A DNA stretch of 64,000 nt, taken from contig NZ_CP030829.1 of the NCBI RefSeq assembly GCF_003597675.1, positions 124,001-188,000 of the forward strand. The letters run 5' to 3'. Shown one piece after another: positions 28,437-37,732 of the stretch. The notes under the pieces are model-generated. The model worked only from the letters and a program-made list of their open reading frames with translations. It did no database searches and had not been told where the DNA came from. Both the position numbers and the translations under genes were made by a program. Numbering within the stretch: position 1 is the first letter of the stretch; the number at the start of each line of letters is the position of its first letter. The DNA comes from Neorhizobium sp. NCHU2750. Lineage in GTDB: Bacteria; Pseudomonadota; Alphaproteobacteria; Rhizobiales; Rhizobiaceae.

Positions 28437-29446
28437 TTCACCCGTGGATCGAGGACGCGGTAGAGAATGTCCGCAATCAGGTTGAGGCCGACATAGATCA
28501 GGCCGATCAGAAGTGTGGTGCCGATGACCGGGTTCATGTCCGCATTCATCAGCGACGTGGTCAGATACTGGCCGATGCCCGGCCAGGAGAACACGGTCTC
28601 GGTGACGACCGCGCCTTCAAGGAGACCGGCATAGGTCAGTGCGATGACGGTGACGAGCTGGACGGCGACCGTCGGGAACGCATGCCCCCAGATGACCTTG
28701 GTCAGCGACAGGCCTTTGGCGCGGGCGGTGATGACATATTCGCCCTTCAACGCATCGATCATGAAGGCGCGCGTCATGCGGGCGATATAGGCCATCGAGA
28801 AATAGGCAAGGATGATGACCGGCTGGGCCATATGCGCCAGCGCATCCCAGAAGGCACCGACATCACCGGCAATCAGCGTATCGATCGTCAGGATGCCGGT
28901 GACCGGGTCGATCATGCCGTCATAGATGATGTCCTGGCGGCCGGGGCCGGGGGCGATACCGAGCCAGGAATAGAAGATCAGCAGCGAGATCAGCGACAGC
29001 ATGAAGACCGGCACCGAATGGCCGGCAAGGCAGACGACGCGGATCGCTTGGTCGGTCAGCGAGCCTTGGCGGACAGCGGCCCATACGCCGAGCGGAATAC
29101 CGATCAGGGCCGCCAGCAGCAGTGCTGCGGTGGCAAGCTCGAAGGTTGCCGGGAAGAAACGGGCGATATCGGTCGAAACCGGGTTCTTGGTCAGGACCGA
29201 CATGCCGAAATCGCCATGCGCGATCTGGTTCAGGTAATGCAGGAACTGCACCGGAATGGGCTGGTCGAGGCCCATTTCAGTGCGCACGCGACGAACGACA
29301 TCCTCGGGAGCATTGTCGCCGACGGCAGCGATGACTGGGTCGACCGGCATCACCCGGCCGATGAGGAATGTCAGGACAGTCAGGCCGAACAGCGTCAGGA
29401 AGACGCTGCTCAGCGTTGCTGCAAGGCTCTTGAAACGTCTGTTCAC
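28433..29446 (-). CDS. Dipeptide ABC transporter permease (DppB type)
   Basis: 337 residues. N-terminal TM helix and the segment PVDPVIAAVGDNAPEDVVRR are typical of DppB/OppB, followed by the transport domain with EAA loop (MIDALKGEYVITARAKGLS). Its start overlaps the stop of the binding-protein gene by 4 nt. Confidence 0.92.
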   Translation of the reverse strand: MNRRFKSLAATLSSVFLTLFGLTVLTFLIGRVMPVDPVIAAVGDNAPEDVVRRVRTEMGLDQPIPVQFLHYLNQIAHGDFGMSVLTKNPVSTDIARFFPATFELATAALLLAALIGIPLGVWAAVRQGSLTDQAIRVVCLAGHSVPVFMLSLISLLIFYSWLGIAPGPGRQDIIYDGMIDPVTGILTIDTLIAGDVGAFWDALAHMAQPVIILAYFSMAYIARMTRAFMIDALKGEYVITARAKGLSLTKVIWGHAFPTVAVQLVTVIALTYAGLLEGAVVTETVFSWPGIGQYLTTSLMNADMNPVIGTTLLIGLIYVGLNLIADILYRVLDPRVK

Positions 29447-31041
29447 GCCTTGCTGGTCTCCAGGTAGGAATTGCCTTCCGACAGGACGCCGAGCTGGAAG
29501 CCGTTGACTGTCTTGCGGCAGGCAGCCGTCTTCGTCGTCTGGAATATCACCGCGAACGGGCTGTTCTGCATGAAGTCGCGCTGCAGGACCCCATAGAGTT
29601 CCAGGCGCTTTGCCGGATCCTTCTCGTCGCGGGCAGCTTCCGCCTTGGCAGTAAACTCGTCGCTCTTGAAGCTCGAGCGCCAGGCGAAGGACTTGTTCTT
29701 GGCGTTATCCGAATTGTCCTTGTTGATGCAGAAGACTTCGGCATTGGAGTTCGGATCGAAATAGTCCGTGCCCCATGCGGACAGCGCCATTTCGTGCTGG
29801 CGGGCACGCATCTTGGTCAGGACCTGCCTGTTTTCAGCCGACTGCAGCTTCACGCGGATGCCGATTTCAGCAAGGTTCGCCTGGATGGCCTGGGCGAGAT
29901 CCGGATAGGGCTGCGCCGAATAATGGTCCATGGTGATGTCGAAGCCATCGGCGAGGCCGGCCTCGGCCATCAGTGCCTTGGCCTTGGCAACGTTCTTCTG
30001 GAACGGCGTATCGCTGACCGTGCCGGGGAAGCCTGCCGGTTCCATGCTCTGGTGGACGGCATGGGTCAAGGGCACGATGTTCTTCTGCATGCCCTCATAG
30101 TCGAGCGCCCATTTCACCGCCTGCCAGACCTGCGGCTTGGCAAGGTTGGCATTGTTCTGGTTGAGCGAGATCAGCACCAGCGAGGCAATCTGCTTGCGGA
30201 CCATGGCGATGTTGTCGTCGGACTGCAGCGCCTTCAGTTGTTCGGAGGTCAGGTCACGGGCAATATCGACATCGCCCTTCTGCAGCATCAGCATCTGCGA
30301 CGACGGATCGACGACATGGCGGATGATGACGCGCTTCAGGTTACCCTTGTAGGGGCCATGCTCGTTGAGCGTCAGGGTGATGCTTTCGGACGCCTTCCAG
30401 GCCTGCAGCTTGAACGGGCCGGAACCGGCGCTGTTCTTCTGCAGCCAGGCATTGCCGAAATCGCCATTGGCTTCGTTTGCGAGAACCGTCTTCTTCTCCA
30501 CGATCGCGCCGATATTGGCCGACAAGCAGAACAGCAGGAAGGAGATCGCGGTCGGCTTTTCGGTCGTAAGCGTGACAGTCTTTGCGTCCTTTGCGACGAT
30601 GCGTGCCTCGACATTGTCGGCAGTAAAGCCGAACTGGCTGATGATGAAGGCCGGGCTCTTGTTCATCTTGATGGCGCGCTGCAGCGAGAAAGCCACGTCG
30701 TCAGCCGTGACGTCCGCGCCGGAAGAAAACTTGGCATCGGCGAGCTTGAAGGTGAACACCTTGTTGTCGGCATCGGCCTCCCAGGATGCAGCGAGCACCG
30801 GCTGGACCTGATCGGGATTGTCGCTATTGGCGCGCACCAGCTTCTGATACATGTTGCTGATCATTTCGCCGCCGACGGCCTCGAACCCCTCATGCGGATC
30901 GAGGCTGGTCATGTTGTCGAGCTGCTGGGCAGCGACGAGAATATCCTTCGGCGTGGCGGCAAAGACGGTTTCGGCCAGATCGAGATAGGACAGGAAGGGC
31001 AGGGCTGCGCCGCCGATCAGAAAGTTGCGTCTTGATACCAT
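29443..31041 (-). CDS. Dipeptide-type ABC transporter solute-binding protein, Tat-exported
   Basis: 532 residues from the ATG at 31041, which has AAGGGG about 9 nt upstream; an open frame extends to 31365 but lacks homology. The N terminus MVSRRNFLIGGAALPFLSY is a twin-arginine signal (RRNFLIG), followed by a family-5 solute-binding protein. It captures peptides in the periplasm for the DppBCDF-type transporter and is the first gene of the seven-gene leftward operon ending with the D-aminopeptidase and LysR genes. A Tat signal implies export in folded form, which occurs for some rhizobial binding proteins. Confidence 0.9.
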   Translation of the reverse strand: MVSRRNFLIGGAALPFLSYLDLAETVFAATPKDILVAAQQLDNMTSLDPHEGFEAVGGEMISNMYQKLVRANSDNPDQVQPVLAASWEADADNKVFTFKLADAKFSSGADVTADDVAFSLQRAIKMNKSPAFIISQFGFTADNVEARIVAKDAKTVTLTTEKPTAISFLLFCLSANIGAIVEKKTVLANEANGDFGNAWLQKNSAGSGPFKLQAWKASESITLTLNEHGPYKGNLKRVIIRHVVDPSSQMLMLQKGDVDIARDLTSEQLKALQSDDNIAMVRKQIASLVLISLNQNNANLAKPQVWQAVKWALDYEGMQKNIVPLTHAVHQSMEPAGFPGTVSDTPFQKNVAKAKALMAEAGLADGFDITMDHYSAQPYPDLAQAIQANLAEIGIRVKLQSAENRQVLTKMRARQHEMALSAWGTDYFDPNSNAEVFCINKDNSDNAKNKSFAWRSSFKSDEFTAKAEAARDEKDPAKRLELYGVLQRDFMQNSPFAVIFQTTKTAACRKTVNGFQLGVLSEGNSYLETSKA

Positions 31042-31248
31042 CGCTATATTCCCCTTGAACGACCGGACCGGCAGAGGCGGATCCGGCAAGATTTTGCCGC
31101 AAAAAGATGCAGGCCTCTTATCAGTCGCTAATTCGAGCGACCAATTCCGTTTTTCGAAACCGTTATGCGCGGTTTGCATTTGCTGCCGTGGCGTGGTGGA
31201 CATACGGATACCAGACATCCCGAAGGCATCCGCAGGACACATCAGAAA
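31042..31248. promoter_or_regulatory. Divergent promoter region of the peptide operon and dipeptidase gene
   Basis: 207 bp between the diverging binding-protein and M19 dipeptidase genes; it must contain both promoters and probably the LysR target. No T-N11-A box or hexamer pair could be fixed with confidence by eye. Confidence 0.45.
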
Positions 31249-32286
31249 ATGCTGAACAATTCGCTCCCGATCTTCGATGGCCATAACGACGTGTTGCTGC
31301 GCCTGCGCCGCAGCGCAAGCCCTGATCCGGCGAAGCGTTTTCTTCAAGGCGAGGATGTGGGGCATATCGATTTGCCGCGCGCCCGCGCCGGCGGTCTGGC
31401 CGGTGGTCTCTGCGCCGTCTACGTGCCCTCGCCGAGCATGACCAAGGATGCCAATGGCGACTTTCCGAGACCCGAACAGCCATCAGCGCTCAACGAAACG
31501 CTCGCCATGGCGCGGCTACTGTTCGATATCGAGGCACAATCGGATGGCGCAGTGACGGTATGCCGCAGCGCTGGCGACATTCGCCGGTCGATCGAGACAG
31601 GCAGTTTTGCCGCCGTCTTCCATATCGAGGGCGCCGAAGCCATCGCCGGAGATCTGGATGCGCTACACGTTCTGCATCAGGCCGGCCTGCGCACGCTTGG
31701 TCCGGTGTGGAGCCGTCCGAACATCTTCGCCTATGGCGTGCCCTTCCGCTATCCATCCTCGCCGGATATCGGCCCAGGCCTTAGCGACACCGGCAAGGAC
31801 CTGATCCGCGCCTGCAACGAGCTGAAGATCATGATCGACCTGTCGCACATGAACGAAGCCGGATTCTGGGATATCGCCAGGCTTTCTAAGGCGCCGCTCG
31901 TCGCCTCGCATTCCAACGTGCATGCGCTCTGCCAGCACAGCCGCAACCTGACCGATCGCCAGCTTGATGCGATCCGCGACACGGGAGGCCTTGCCGGCAT
32001 CAATTTCGGCGTGCTGTTCCTGCGCGACGACGGGGTCAAGGATCCGAATACCAGCCTCGACCTTCTGGTGCGCCACGTCGCCTATATCGCCGAGCGTATC
32101 GGCATCGATCACGTGGCACTGGGCTCGGATTTCGACGGCACGACCATTCCGGCCGAGTTGAAGGATGCAAGCGGCCTGCCGCGCCTTGTCGATGCACTGC
32201 GTCGCCACGGCTTCAACGATGCCGAACTCGCCAAGATCACCCACCAGAACTGGATCTCGGTACTGGAGCGCAGCTGGACGGCATGA
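31249..32286 (+). CDS. M19 (renal-type) dipeptidase
   Basis: 345 residues from ATG 31249 (MLNNSLPIFDGHNDVL); the open frame starts earlier at 31165 but only the later start gives the family N terminus. Zinc ligands are visible: GHND (H12, D14), the bridging Glu in FHIEGAE (E127), and histidines in DLSHMNE and VASHSN; GSDFDGTT follows. M19 enzymes hydrolyse a wide range of dipeptides and accept a D-residue at the C-terminal position. It is divergent from the peptide importer, complementing the D-aminopeptidases, which act on N-terminal D-residues. Confidence 0.88.
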   Translation: MLNNSLPIFDGHNDVLLRLRRSASPDPAKRFLQGEDVGHIDLPRARAGGLAGGLCAVYVPSPSMTKDANGDFPRPEQPSALNETLAMARLLFDIEAQSDGAVTVCRSAGDIRRSIETGSFAAVFHIEGAEAIAGDLDALHVLHQAGLRTLGPVWSRPNIFAYGVPFRYPSSPDIGPGLSDTGKDLIRACNELKIMIDLSHMNEAGFWDIARLSKAPLVASHSNVHALCQHSRNLTDRQLDAIRDTGGLAGINFGVLFLRDDGVKDPNTSLDLLVRHVAYIAERIGIDHVALGSDFDGTTIPAELKDASGLPRLVDALRRHGFNDAELAKITHQNWISVLERSWTA

Positions 32287-32470
32287 TGCCGGGGCGACTG
32301 TCCGGAGATAGCTCTTTCGCCCATGTTCAACGATTGCCTCGAGCGCCCTATTCGACGTGGCATCAAGCATGGCCTCCACAATTCGCGAGGAAGATCAGGA
32401 CAGGGCGCATCTGGTGAGCCCCGCTGAAGCGCGGCGGCATGACAGATCGGCACAGGCCCGCCTGTCGGGA

Positions 32471-33391
32471 CTATCGTCCTTTCGGCGTGAGAAATGTCAG
32501 ATCCGCGGTCAGAAGGCGTTCGCTGGCGAAATCGACGAAGACCCGCACCTTGGGAGATAGATGACGGTTGGACGGCCAGACCAGATGAAACCTTGCCGGG
32601 CCATCCAGATAATCTCCGAGGATCGCCACCATCTGGCCATTGGCGATCGGGGATTTTGCCAGGAAATCCGGCATGCAGCCGATTCCGAGACCGCTGATCG
32701 TCGCGCCGCGCAGGGCCTCCATGTTGTTGCAGGTGATGACCGTTCGTGGCTTCGGTTCGCCTTGATCCGCCGGTGACGAAAATGGCCAGTCCTGAACCTT
32801 GCCGCTATTGGGGAAGCGGAAGCGAATGGCCAGATGGTTCTCCAATTCGCGTGGATGCTGGGGAGTGCCAAACCGCTCAAGATAGGACGGAGCCGCACAT
32901 AGCGCCATCTGAAACGGCCGGATGGATCTCGACATCAGCCTCGAATCGGCCAGATCGCCACTGCGGATGGCGACGTCCACGCCTTCCTCGATGAGATCGA
33001 CGATGCGATCGGTGAAATCCAGATCCAGTTCGACCTCGGGGTAGAGGGCAACGAATTCCGGAATGAGCGGCAGAAGCAGATGGTAGCTGACCAATGGAAT
33101 GCTGACCCTCAGTCGCCCTCTCGGAGCGCTGACGGCCTTGGCAAGGGAAGCCTGGGCATCATCGAGATCATCAAGTATGCGTCGGCATCGCTCGTAGAAA
33201 TCCTTGCCTTCTTCTGTCAGTCGCAGGCTGCGCGTCGACCGCTGAAACAGCCTGACGCCAAGCTGCTTTTCCAGACCGGAAACGGATTTTCCAACCGCCG
33301 ATGCCGATATGCCCAACAGCCTTGCAGATGCTGCGAAGCTGCCGCGATCGGCCGTTCGAACGAAGGCCGTCAGGCCATTCCATTGATCCAT
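32471..33391 (-). CDS. LysR-family transcriptional regulator
   Basis: 306 residues from ATG 33391 (MDQWNGLTAFVRTADRGSF). N-terminal winged helix with FAASARLLGISASAVGKSVSGLE, followed by the effector domain (RLRVSIPLVSYHLLLPLIPEF). It belongs to the large CrgA/DhcR-like subgroup. It is divergent from an MFS exporter gene and probably controls it; the intergenic region is about 150 bp. Confidence 0.88.
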   Translation of the reverse strand: MDQWNGLTAFVRTADRGSFAASARLLGISASAVGKSVSGLEKQLGVRLFQRSTRSLRLTEEGKDFYERCRRILDDLDDAQASLAKAVSAPRGRLRVSIPLVSYHLLLPLIPEFVALYPEVELDLDFTDRIVDLIEEGVDVAIRSGDLADSRLMSRSIRPFQMALCAAPSYLERFGTPQHPRELENHLAIRFRFPNSGKVQDWPFSSPADQGEPKPRTVITCNNMEALRGATISGLGIGCMPDFLAKSPIANGQMVAILGDYLDGPARFHLVWPSNRHLSPKVRVFVDFASERLLTADLTFLTPKGR

Positions 33392-33544
33392 CACAATCTC
33401 ATTCGATCGTTTTGATCCGGAATACCCGGAACATCAGGGCAATAATCTTTCTGATCCAAAAAATATATCTGCAATGACGGCGCGTTGTCCACCGACAGCC
33501 TGCGGCAACCCACGCCAGTTCCTCAATCCTTATCGGCGGATATC

Positions 33545-35086
33545 ATGGATAAAATTGCTCTCGAAAAGCCTCGGCCTCTGGCGACGCGTCTCGTCATCCT
33601 CTTCGCGATCTGCTGCTCTTCGGCGGCCATGCCGCTTACCTTCACGGGACCTGCAGTCGCGCTCCCGGCCATCAGTCGCACGCTCGGCGGAGACCCCTCC
33701 GCGCTTGCCTGGGTTACCAATGCATTCATGCTCACCTTCGGCAGCACGCTGATGGTGTTTGGCGCGCTTGCCGACACCTATGGCCGCAAGCGCGTCTATC
33801 TGCTGGGCCTCGGAGCCTTCGGGTTGTTCTCCGCCGCGCTTGCCTTCACCCCGACGATCGCACTGTTCGATGTCCTGCGCGCGCTTCAGGGCTTCGGCGC
33901 GGCGGCGGCCTTTGCAAGCGGCATGGCTTCGCTCGCTCAGGAATTCAGCGGGACGGCCCGCATGCGGGCCTTCAGTCTGGTCGGCGCGAGCTTCGGCGTA
34001 GGATTGGCTTTTGGCCCCATCGCTTCAGGCATGATGATCCAAGCACTCGGTTGGCCCGCCATCTTTGCTCTGGTTGTCGGATTGGCGGGTATCGCGCTGC
34101 CGCTTGCCGCGCTCTTTCTCCATGAAACCCGTAATCCGGAAGCCTCGTCACTCGACTGGATGGGGGCGGTTTCATTCACGCTTGCCCTGACGCTGTTTAC
34201 CTACGCCGTGCTGCGAGCCCCCGGACAAGGCTGGTCGGATCCTGTCGTCATCCTTGCGCTTCTTGGCGCCGCATTGCTGATGCTCGCCTTTTATCGTGTC
34301 GAGCGATCGGTGAAGCAGCCTATGCTTGATCCGACCTTGTTCCGGTATCCGCGCTTCGTCGGCGTCCAGCTTCTGGCTGCGGCGCCGGCCTATGCTTTCG
34401 TCGTTCTTCTGGTGCTTCTCCCCGTCCGCTTCGTCGGTATCGAGGGCATGGATGAAGTGGCCGCCGGCAAGCTGATGATTGCGCTGTCCGGACCCCTTCT
34501 TCTGCTTCCCATCCTTGCGGGCATGCTCACCCGCTGGCTTTCGGCTGCCGCGATCTGCAGCATCGGCCTGTTGATCTCGGCCATGGGTCTTTTCTGGCTG
34601 AGCCGTATGCCTATCGGCACGCGGGCATGGGACATCAGCTGGCCGCTTCTTCTGATCGGCATCGGTATCAGCCTGCCTTGGGGGCTTATGGACGGCCTCG
34701 CCGTCAGCGTCGTTCCAAAGGAGCGCGCGGGCATGGCGACGGGCATATTCAGCACCACGCGCGTGGCCGGCGAGGGCGTGGCACTGGCAATCGTTACCGC
34801 AATCCTCTCTGCCCTGACACAGCACAGCCTGCCGGAAGGTTCGGGCATGCACACGGCCATGGCCGCACAGCGCCTGGTCACCGGCGACCTTGCCGGCGCG
34901 GCAACCGCTCTCCGGCTCATGTCGGAGGCCGCGATCACCCAGCGCTACGGCGAGGCTTTTTCCGCGCTGCTGCTAATCCTGGGTTCCGTGACCATCGTGA
35001 CCGCAATCTTTGTCATGCTGTTTCTGCGCAAGGACGATGGCAACAGCTCCGACGATCTTGCCGAATGCTCCGCCGCACATGTTTAG
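33545..35086 (+). CDS. MFS multidrug efflux transporter, DHA2 (14-helix) type
   Basis: 513 residues from ATG 33545 (MDKIALEKPRP); an upstream TTG at 33485 would add 20 residues. About 14 hydrophobic segments; motif A is GALADTYGRKRVYLLG between helices 2 and 3, and the helix-5 region contains GASFGVGLAFGPIASGMM, typical of drug:H+ antiporters. It is divergent from a LysR gene, a common arrangement for inducible exporters. The exported compound is unknown. Confidence 0.86.
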   Translation: MDKIALEKPRPLATRLVILFAICCSSAAMPLTFTGPAVALPAISRTLGGDPSALAWVTNAFMLTFGSTLMVFGALADTYGRKRVYLLGLGAFGLFSAALAFTPTIALFDVLRALQGFGAAAAFASGMASLAQEFSGTARMRAFSLVGASFGVGLAFGPIASGMMIQALGWPAIFALVVGLAGIALPLAALFLHETRNPEASSLDWMGAVSFTLALTLFTYAVLRAPGQGWSDPVVILALLGAALLMLAFYRVERSVKQPMLDPTLFRYPRFVGVQLLAAAPAYAFVVLLVLLPVRFVGIEGMDEVAAGKLMIALSGPLLLLPILAGMLTRWLSAAAICSIGLLISAMGLFWLSRMPIGTRAWDISWPLLLIGIGISLPWGLMDGLAVSVVPKERAGMATGIFSTTRVAGEGVALAIVTAILSALTQHSLPEGSGMHTAMAAQRLVTGDLAGAATALRLMSEAAITQRYGEAFSALLLILGSVTIVTAIFVMLFLRKDDGNSSDDLAECSAAHV

Positions 35087-35110
35087 ATGACATGGGATAA
35101 CCGGATTGCA

Positions 35111-35138
35111 GATGGCCCGTCAATGCTGACGGGGCATC
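35111..35138. terminator. Hairpin between MFS gene and ribbon-helix-helix gene
   Basis: A 12-bp stem with one mismatch (GATGGCCCGTCA 35111-35122; TGACGGGGCATC 35127-35138) and 4-nt loop at the junction of two convergent genes; it overlaps the last codons of the leftward gene. Confidence 0.4.
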
Positions 35139-35500
35139 GATACTCTTCTGCTCACCTGCTCGCCGCGCAACTTGGTCTCGGCGGTCAGGATCTCATCGGT
35201 CGAGAGAAGATCGTTTCTGCCGTTCGGCAGAAGTCCCTTGAGCTGCAGATCGATATAGCGCAGGCAGCACACCCTGAGGAAAGAGGTAAAGTTTCCGAGG
35301 TCGTGCCCCTCGTCGATCGACTCGTTATAGAGCTGGTGAAGAAGTTGCGGCACGTTCATGTCGTCGCGCGCGGCGATTTCGTCGAGAACGGTCCAGAACA
35401 TGTTCTCCAGCCTAACGCTGGTAACCATGCCATCCATGCGCAAGGAACGCGTCTGGCTCTCCCACATGCTCGAGTTGGCCCCGATGAATAATCTGCACAC
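35120..35500 (-). CDS. Ribbon-helix-helix domain protein
   Basis: 126 residues from GTG 35500, preceded by GGAGGAG 6 nt upstream; a longer frame begins with TTG at 35536. The sequence MVTSVRLENMFWTVLDEIA followed by NVPQLLHQLYNE matches the RHH_4-type ribbon-helix-helix proteins common in Alphaproteobacteria, which are presumed DNA-binding. No toxin gene adjoins it, so an antitoxin role has no support here. It stands alone between an exporter gene and the GMC oxidoreductase gene; its target is unknown. Confidence 0.72.
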   Translation of the reverse strand: MCRLFIGANSSMWESQTRSLRMDGMVTSVRLENMFWTVLDEIAARDDMNVPQLLHQLYNESIDEGHDLGNFTSFLRVCCLRYIDLQLKGLLPNGRNDLLSTDEILTAETKLRGEQVSRRVSMPRQH

Positions 35501-35610
35501 GGCTGTCTCCTCCACTGCCACGCTCCCTCTCGCCAAAGGTAGGACATGCGAGATGCTTGGAAAGGGGCCATACGATCACGGCCCCTTGATTGCTTCAAGG
35601 CTTGGGCGGA

Positions 35611-37176
35611 TCAGATCGTACCGGCCTTGAGTTCCCTCGACAGATACTCGGCCTGGCGGATTGCCAGCGCCACGATGGTAAGTGTCGGATTGGCAGCTGC
35701 CCCGGTCGTCATCTGCGAACCGTCCGAGACGAACAGGTTCGGCACGTCATGAGTACGGCCCCATTTGTCGACCACGCCATCTTCCGCCTTGGCACTCATC
35801 CGGCAGGTGCCGAGATTGTGTGTCGACGGATAGGGCGGTGTCCGATGCGAACCCGTGGCGCCGACGGCCTGATACAGCTTTTCGGCATGCTCGTAGGCAT
35901 AGTTTCGCATGGCCACATCGTTGGGATGATCATCGAAATGGACATTGGCGACCGGCAGGCCGAGATTGTCCTTCACAGCATCCGAAAGCGTGATCCGGTT
36001 GGAGGCCTGCGGCATGTCCTCGCCGACGATCCACATCCCGGCCGTATTGTCATAGGCGTCCATCAGGGCCGCAAAGTCCGGTCCCCAGGCGCCCGGTTCT
36101 GCAAAGGCGGCCAGGAAGGACGGTCCGAGCGCGATCGTCTCCATGTAGTAACCGCCGACGAAGCCGCGTTCCGGCTTGTGGGAGGATTCATCGGCAATGA
36201 TCCCGGCCATGGTCTCGCCGCGATACATGTGCACCGGCTTGTCGAAGCGGGCATAGACCGAGCCGGTCATGTGCCGCATGTAGTTGCGTCCAACCTGGTC
36301 GGAGCTGTTGGCGAGCCCCTTCGGGAAGCGGTTGCTCTCGCTCAGGAGAAGCAGCCGCGGCGTCTCGATCGAGTTGCCGGCGACGCAGACGACACGGGCT
36401 GCCTGCTGATGCAGCTTGCCATGTTTATCAGCATAGACGACCGCATCGACCTTGCCCGAAGCGTCGTGAGTGATGCGCACGACATGGCTTTCGGGGCGCA
36501 GGTCCAGAAGACCGGTTTCCAGCGCACGCGGGATTTCGCGCACCAGCGTGCTCCATTTCGACTTGTTCTTGTCGCCCTGGAAGTTGAACCCGTCCTGGAT
36601 CGATGCCGGACGCCCGTCATAGGGCTCCGCATTGGTCGCATAGGGGCCGGTCGCATACATCTTGTAGCCGACGCGTTCGGCACCGTTTGCGAAGACCTTG
36701 TAGTTGTTGTTGGCAGGCAGCGCAGGCCGCCCGTGCCGATGGGTGGAGCCCATCGCCATCTCTGCCTTGTCGTAATAGGGCGCCATTTCCTCCAGCGTGA
36801 TCGGCCAGTCGAGAAGGCTTGCCCCGGCGACATCGCCGTAGGTGGTGCGGGCCTTGAACTCGTATTCCTTGAAACGTGGCGTGGCACCCGACCAGTGGGT
36901 CGTCGTACCGCCGACGGCCTTGACGATCCAGGCAGGCAGGCTCGGGAAGTCGGTGGCAACCCGCCAGGAGCCGCTCGTCGTGCGCGGATCGAGCCAGGCC
37001 ATCTGGCGGAAGGCCTCCCACTCGTTGTTGTGATAGTCCTCGTTCTTCAGATAGGGACCGGCTTCCAGCACGACACAGGGAATGCCGGCCTTTGTCAGTT
37101 CATAGGCCAGCGTACCGCCGCCCGCACCCGATCCGATAATGACGACTGCCTTTTCATCGTTGGCGATCTTCTTCAT
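35611..37176 (-). CDS. GMC-type FAD oxidoreductase, gluconate 2-dehydrogenase large-subunit-like
   Basis: 521 residues. The FAD dinucleotide site GSGAGGGTLAYEL is at 15-27, the substrate-domain segment VGGTTTHWSG follows, and the C terminus carries STHNLGTCRMS and the FAD-binding ANPTLTIVALA. This is the flavoprotein subunit of membrane-bound dehydrogenases that oxidise gluconate, 2-ketogluconate, sorbitol or similar sugar acids. The ATG overlaps the preceding small-subunit gene (ATGA), supporting a complex. The usual cytochrome c subunit is not adjacent. The large subunit has no signal and would be co-exported with the Tat-tagged small subunit. Confidence 0.82.
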   Translation of the reverse strand: MKKIANDEKAVVIIGSGAGGGTLAYELTKAGIPCVVLEAGPYLKNEDYHNNEWEAFRQMAWLDPRTTSGSWRVATDFPSLPAWIVKAVGGTTTHWSGATPRFKEYEFKARTTYGDVAGASLLDWPITLEEMAPYYDKAEMAMGSTHRHGRPALPANNNYKVFANGAERVGYKMYATGPYATNAEPYDGRPASIQDGFNFQGDKNKSKWSTLVREIPRALETGLLDLRPESHVVRITHDASGKVDAVVYADKHGKLHQQAARVVCVAGNSIETPRLLLLSESNRFPKGLANSSDQVGRNYMRHMTGSVYARFDKPVHMYRGETMAGIIADESSHKPERGFVGGYYMETIALGPSFLAAFAEPGAWGPDFAALMDAYDNTAGMWIVGEDMPQASNRITLSDAVKDNLGLPVANVHFDDHPNDVAMRNYAYEHAEKLYQAVGATGSHRTPPYPSTHNLGTCRMSAKAEDGVVDKWGRTHDVPNLFVSDGSQMTTGAAANPTLTIVALAIRQAEYLSRELKAGTI

Positions 37177-37694
37177 TGGCCTGCTCCTGCATATTCGTCG
37201 ATCCGTGGGTCGGGCAGCCAGTCGAGGTCGTTGAAACCGCGGTGGATATAACCGCCCTTGTCGAAGCTCGGACCTTCGTAGCCGAGCACCTTCCAGACTT
37301 CCGGGTCGTCGTAGAGAGTGGTGACGGTGGTTCCCTTCACCAGCTTGAAGAAATCGGTCGTGTCGATCGACTTGAGCTTGGCATAGGCAGCCTTGTCATC
37401 GAGATCCATGAAGCCATCATCCTGCAGTTCACGCAGCGATGCCAGGAAGGCGATCTTGTCGGCGGGCGTCTTGGCCGCAGCCTTGAACACCGCATCGGCG
37501 GTGCGCGCGTAGGGGCCATCGGCAAAATTTTTGTGGGGGAACATCACCCGGATCATGCGGACAAGGATCTTCTTGGCCGAACTGTCCTCTTTGAGGTCCA
37601 AGGGCAGCCCGGCCATGGCGACCTTGGCGAAGCTGGAAGCCATCACCGTCGCCGTGGCGCTGCCGATGAGAAGTCGTCTTTTGGTAGTCTCCAT
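37173..37694 (-). CDS. Gluconate 2-dehydrogenase subunit 3 family protein (Tat signal)
   Basis: 173 residues. It begins with a twin-arginine signal (METTKRRLLIGSATATVMASSF) and continues with the small gamma-subunit fold (LVRMIRVMFPHKNFADGPYA, FMDLDDKAAYAKL). Such subunits carry the FAD subunit across the inner membrane and are needed for its activity. Coupled to the large-subunit gene by a 4-nt overlap; 38 nt downstream of the glyoxalase gene on the same strand. Confidence 0.82.
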   Translation of the reverse strand: METTKRRLLIGSATATVMASSFAKVAMAGLPLDLKEDSSAKKILVRMIRVMFPHKNFADGPYARTADAVFKAAAKTPADKIAFLASLRELQDDGFMDLDDKAAYAKLKSIDTTDFFKLVKGTTVTTLYDDPEVWKVLGYEGPSFDKGGYIHRGFNDLDWLPDPRIDEYAGAGQ

Positions 37695-37732
37695 TATTTC
37701 CTCCCTAATGGACTTGGTATTTCAATGCGTGG

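Noticed and set aside
31165..31248. Extended N terminus of the M19 dipeptidase
   Set aside because: It overlaps the divergent promoter region and is not conserved; the family N terminus starts at the ATG at 31249.
35590..37251. Plus-strand open frame of 553 codons
   Set aside because: It is antisense to the GMC oxidoreductase gene and has no recognisable motif.
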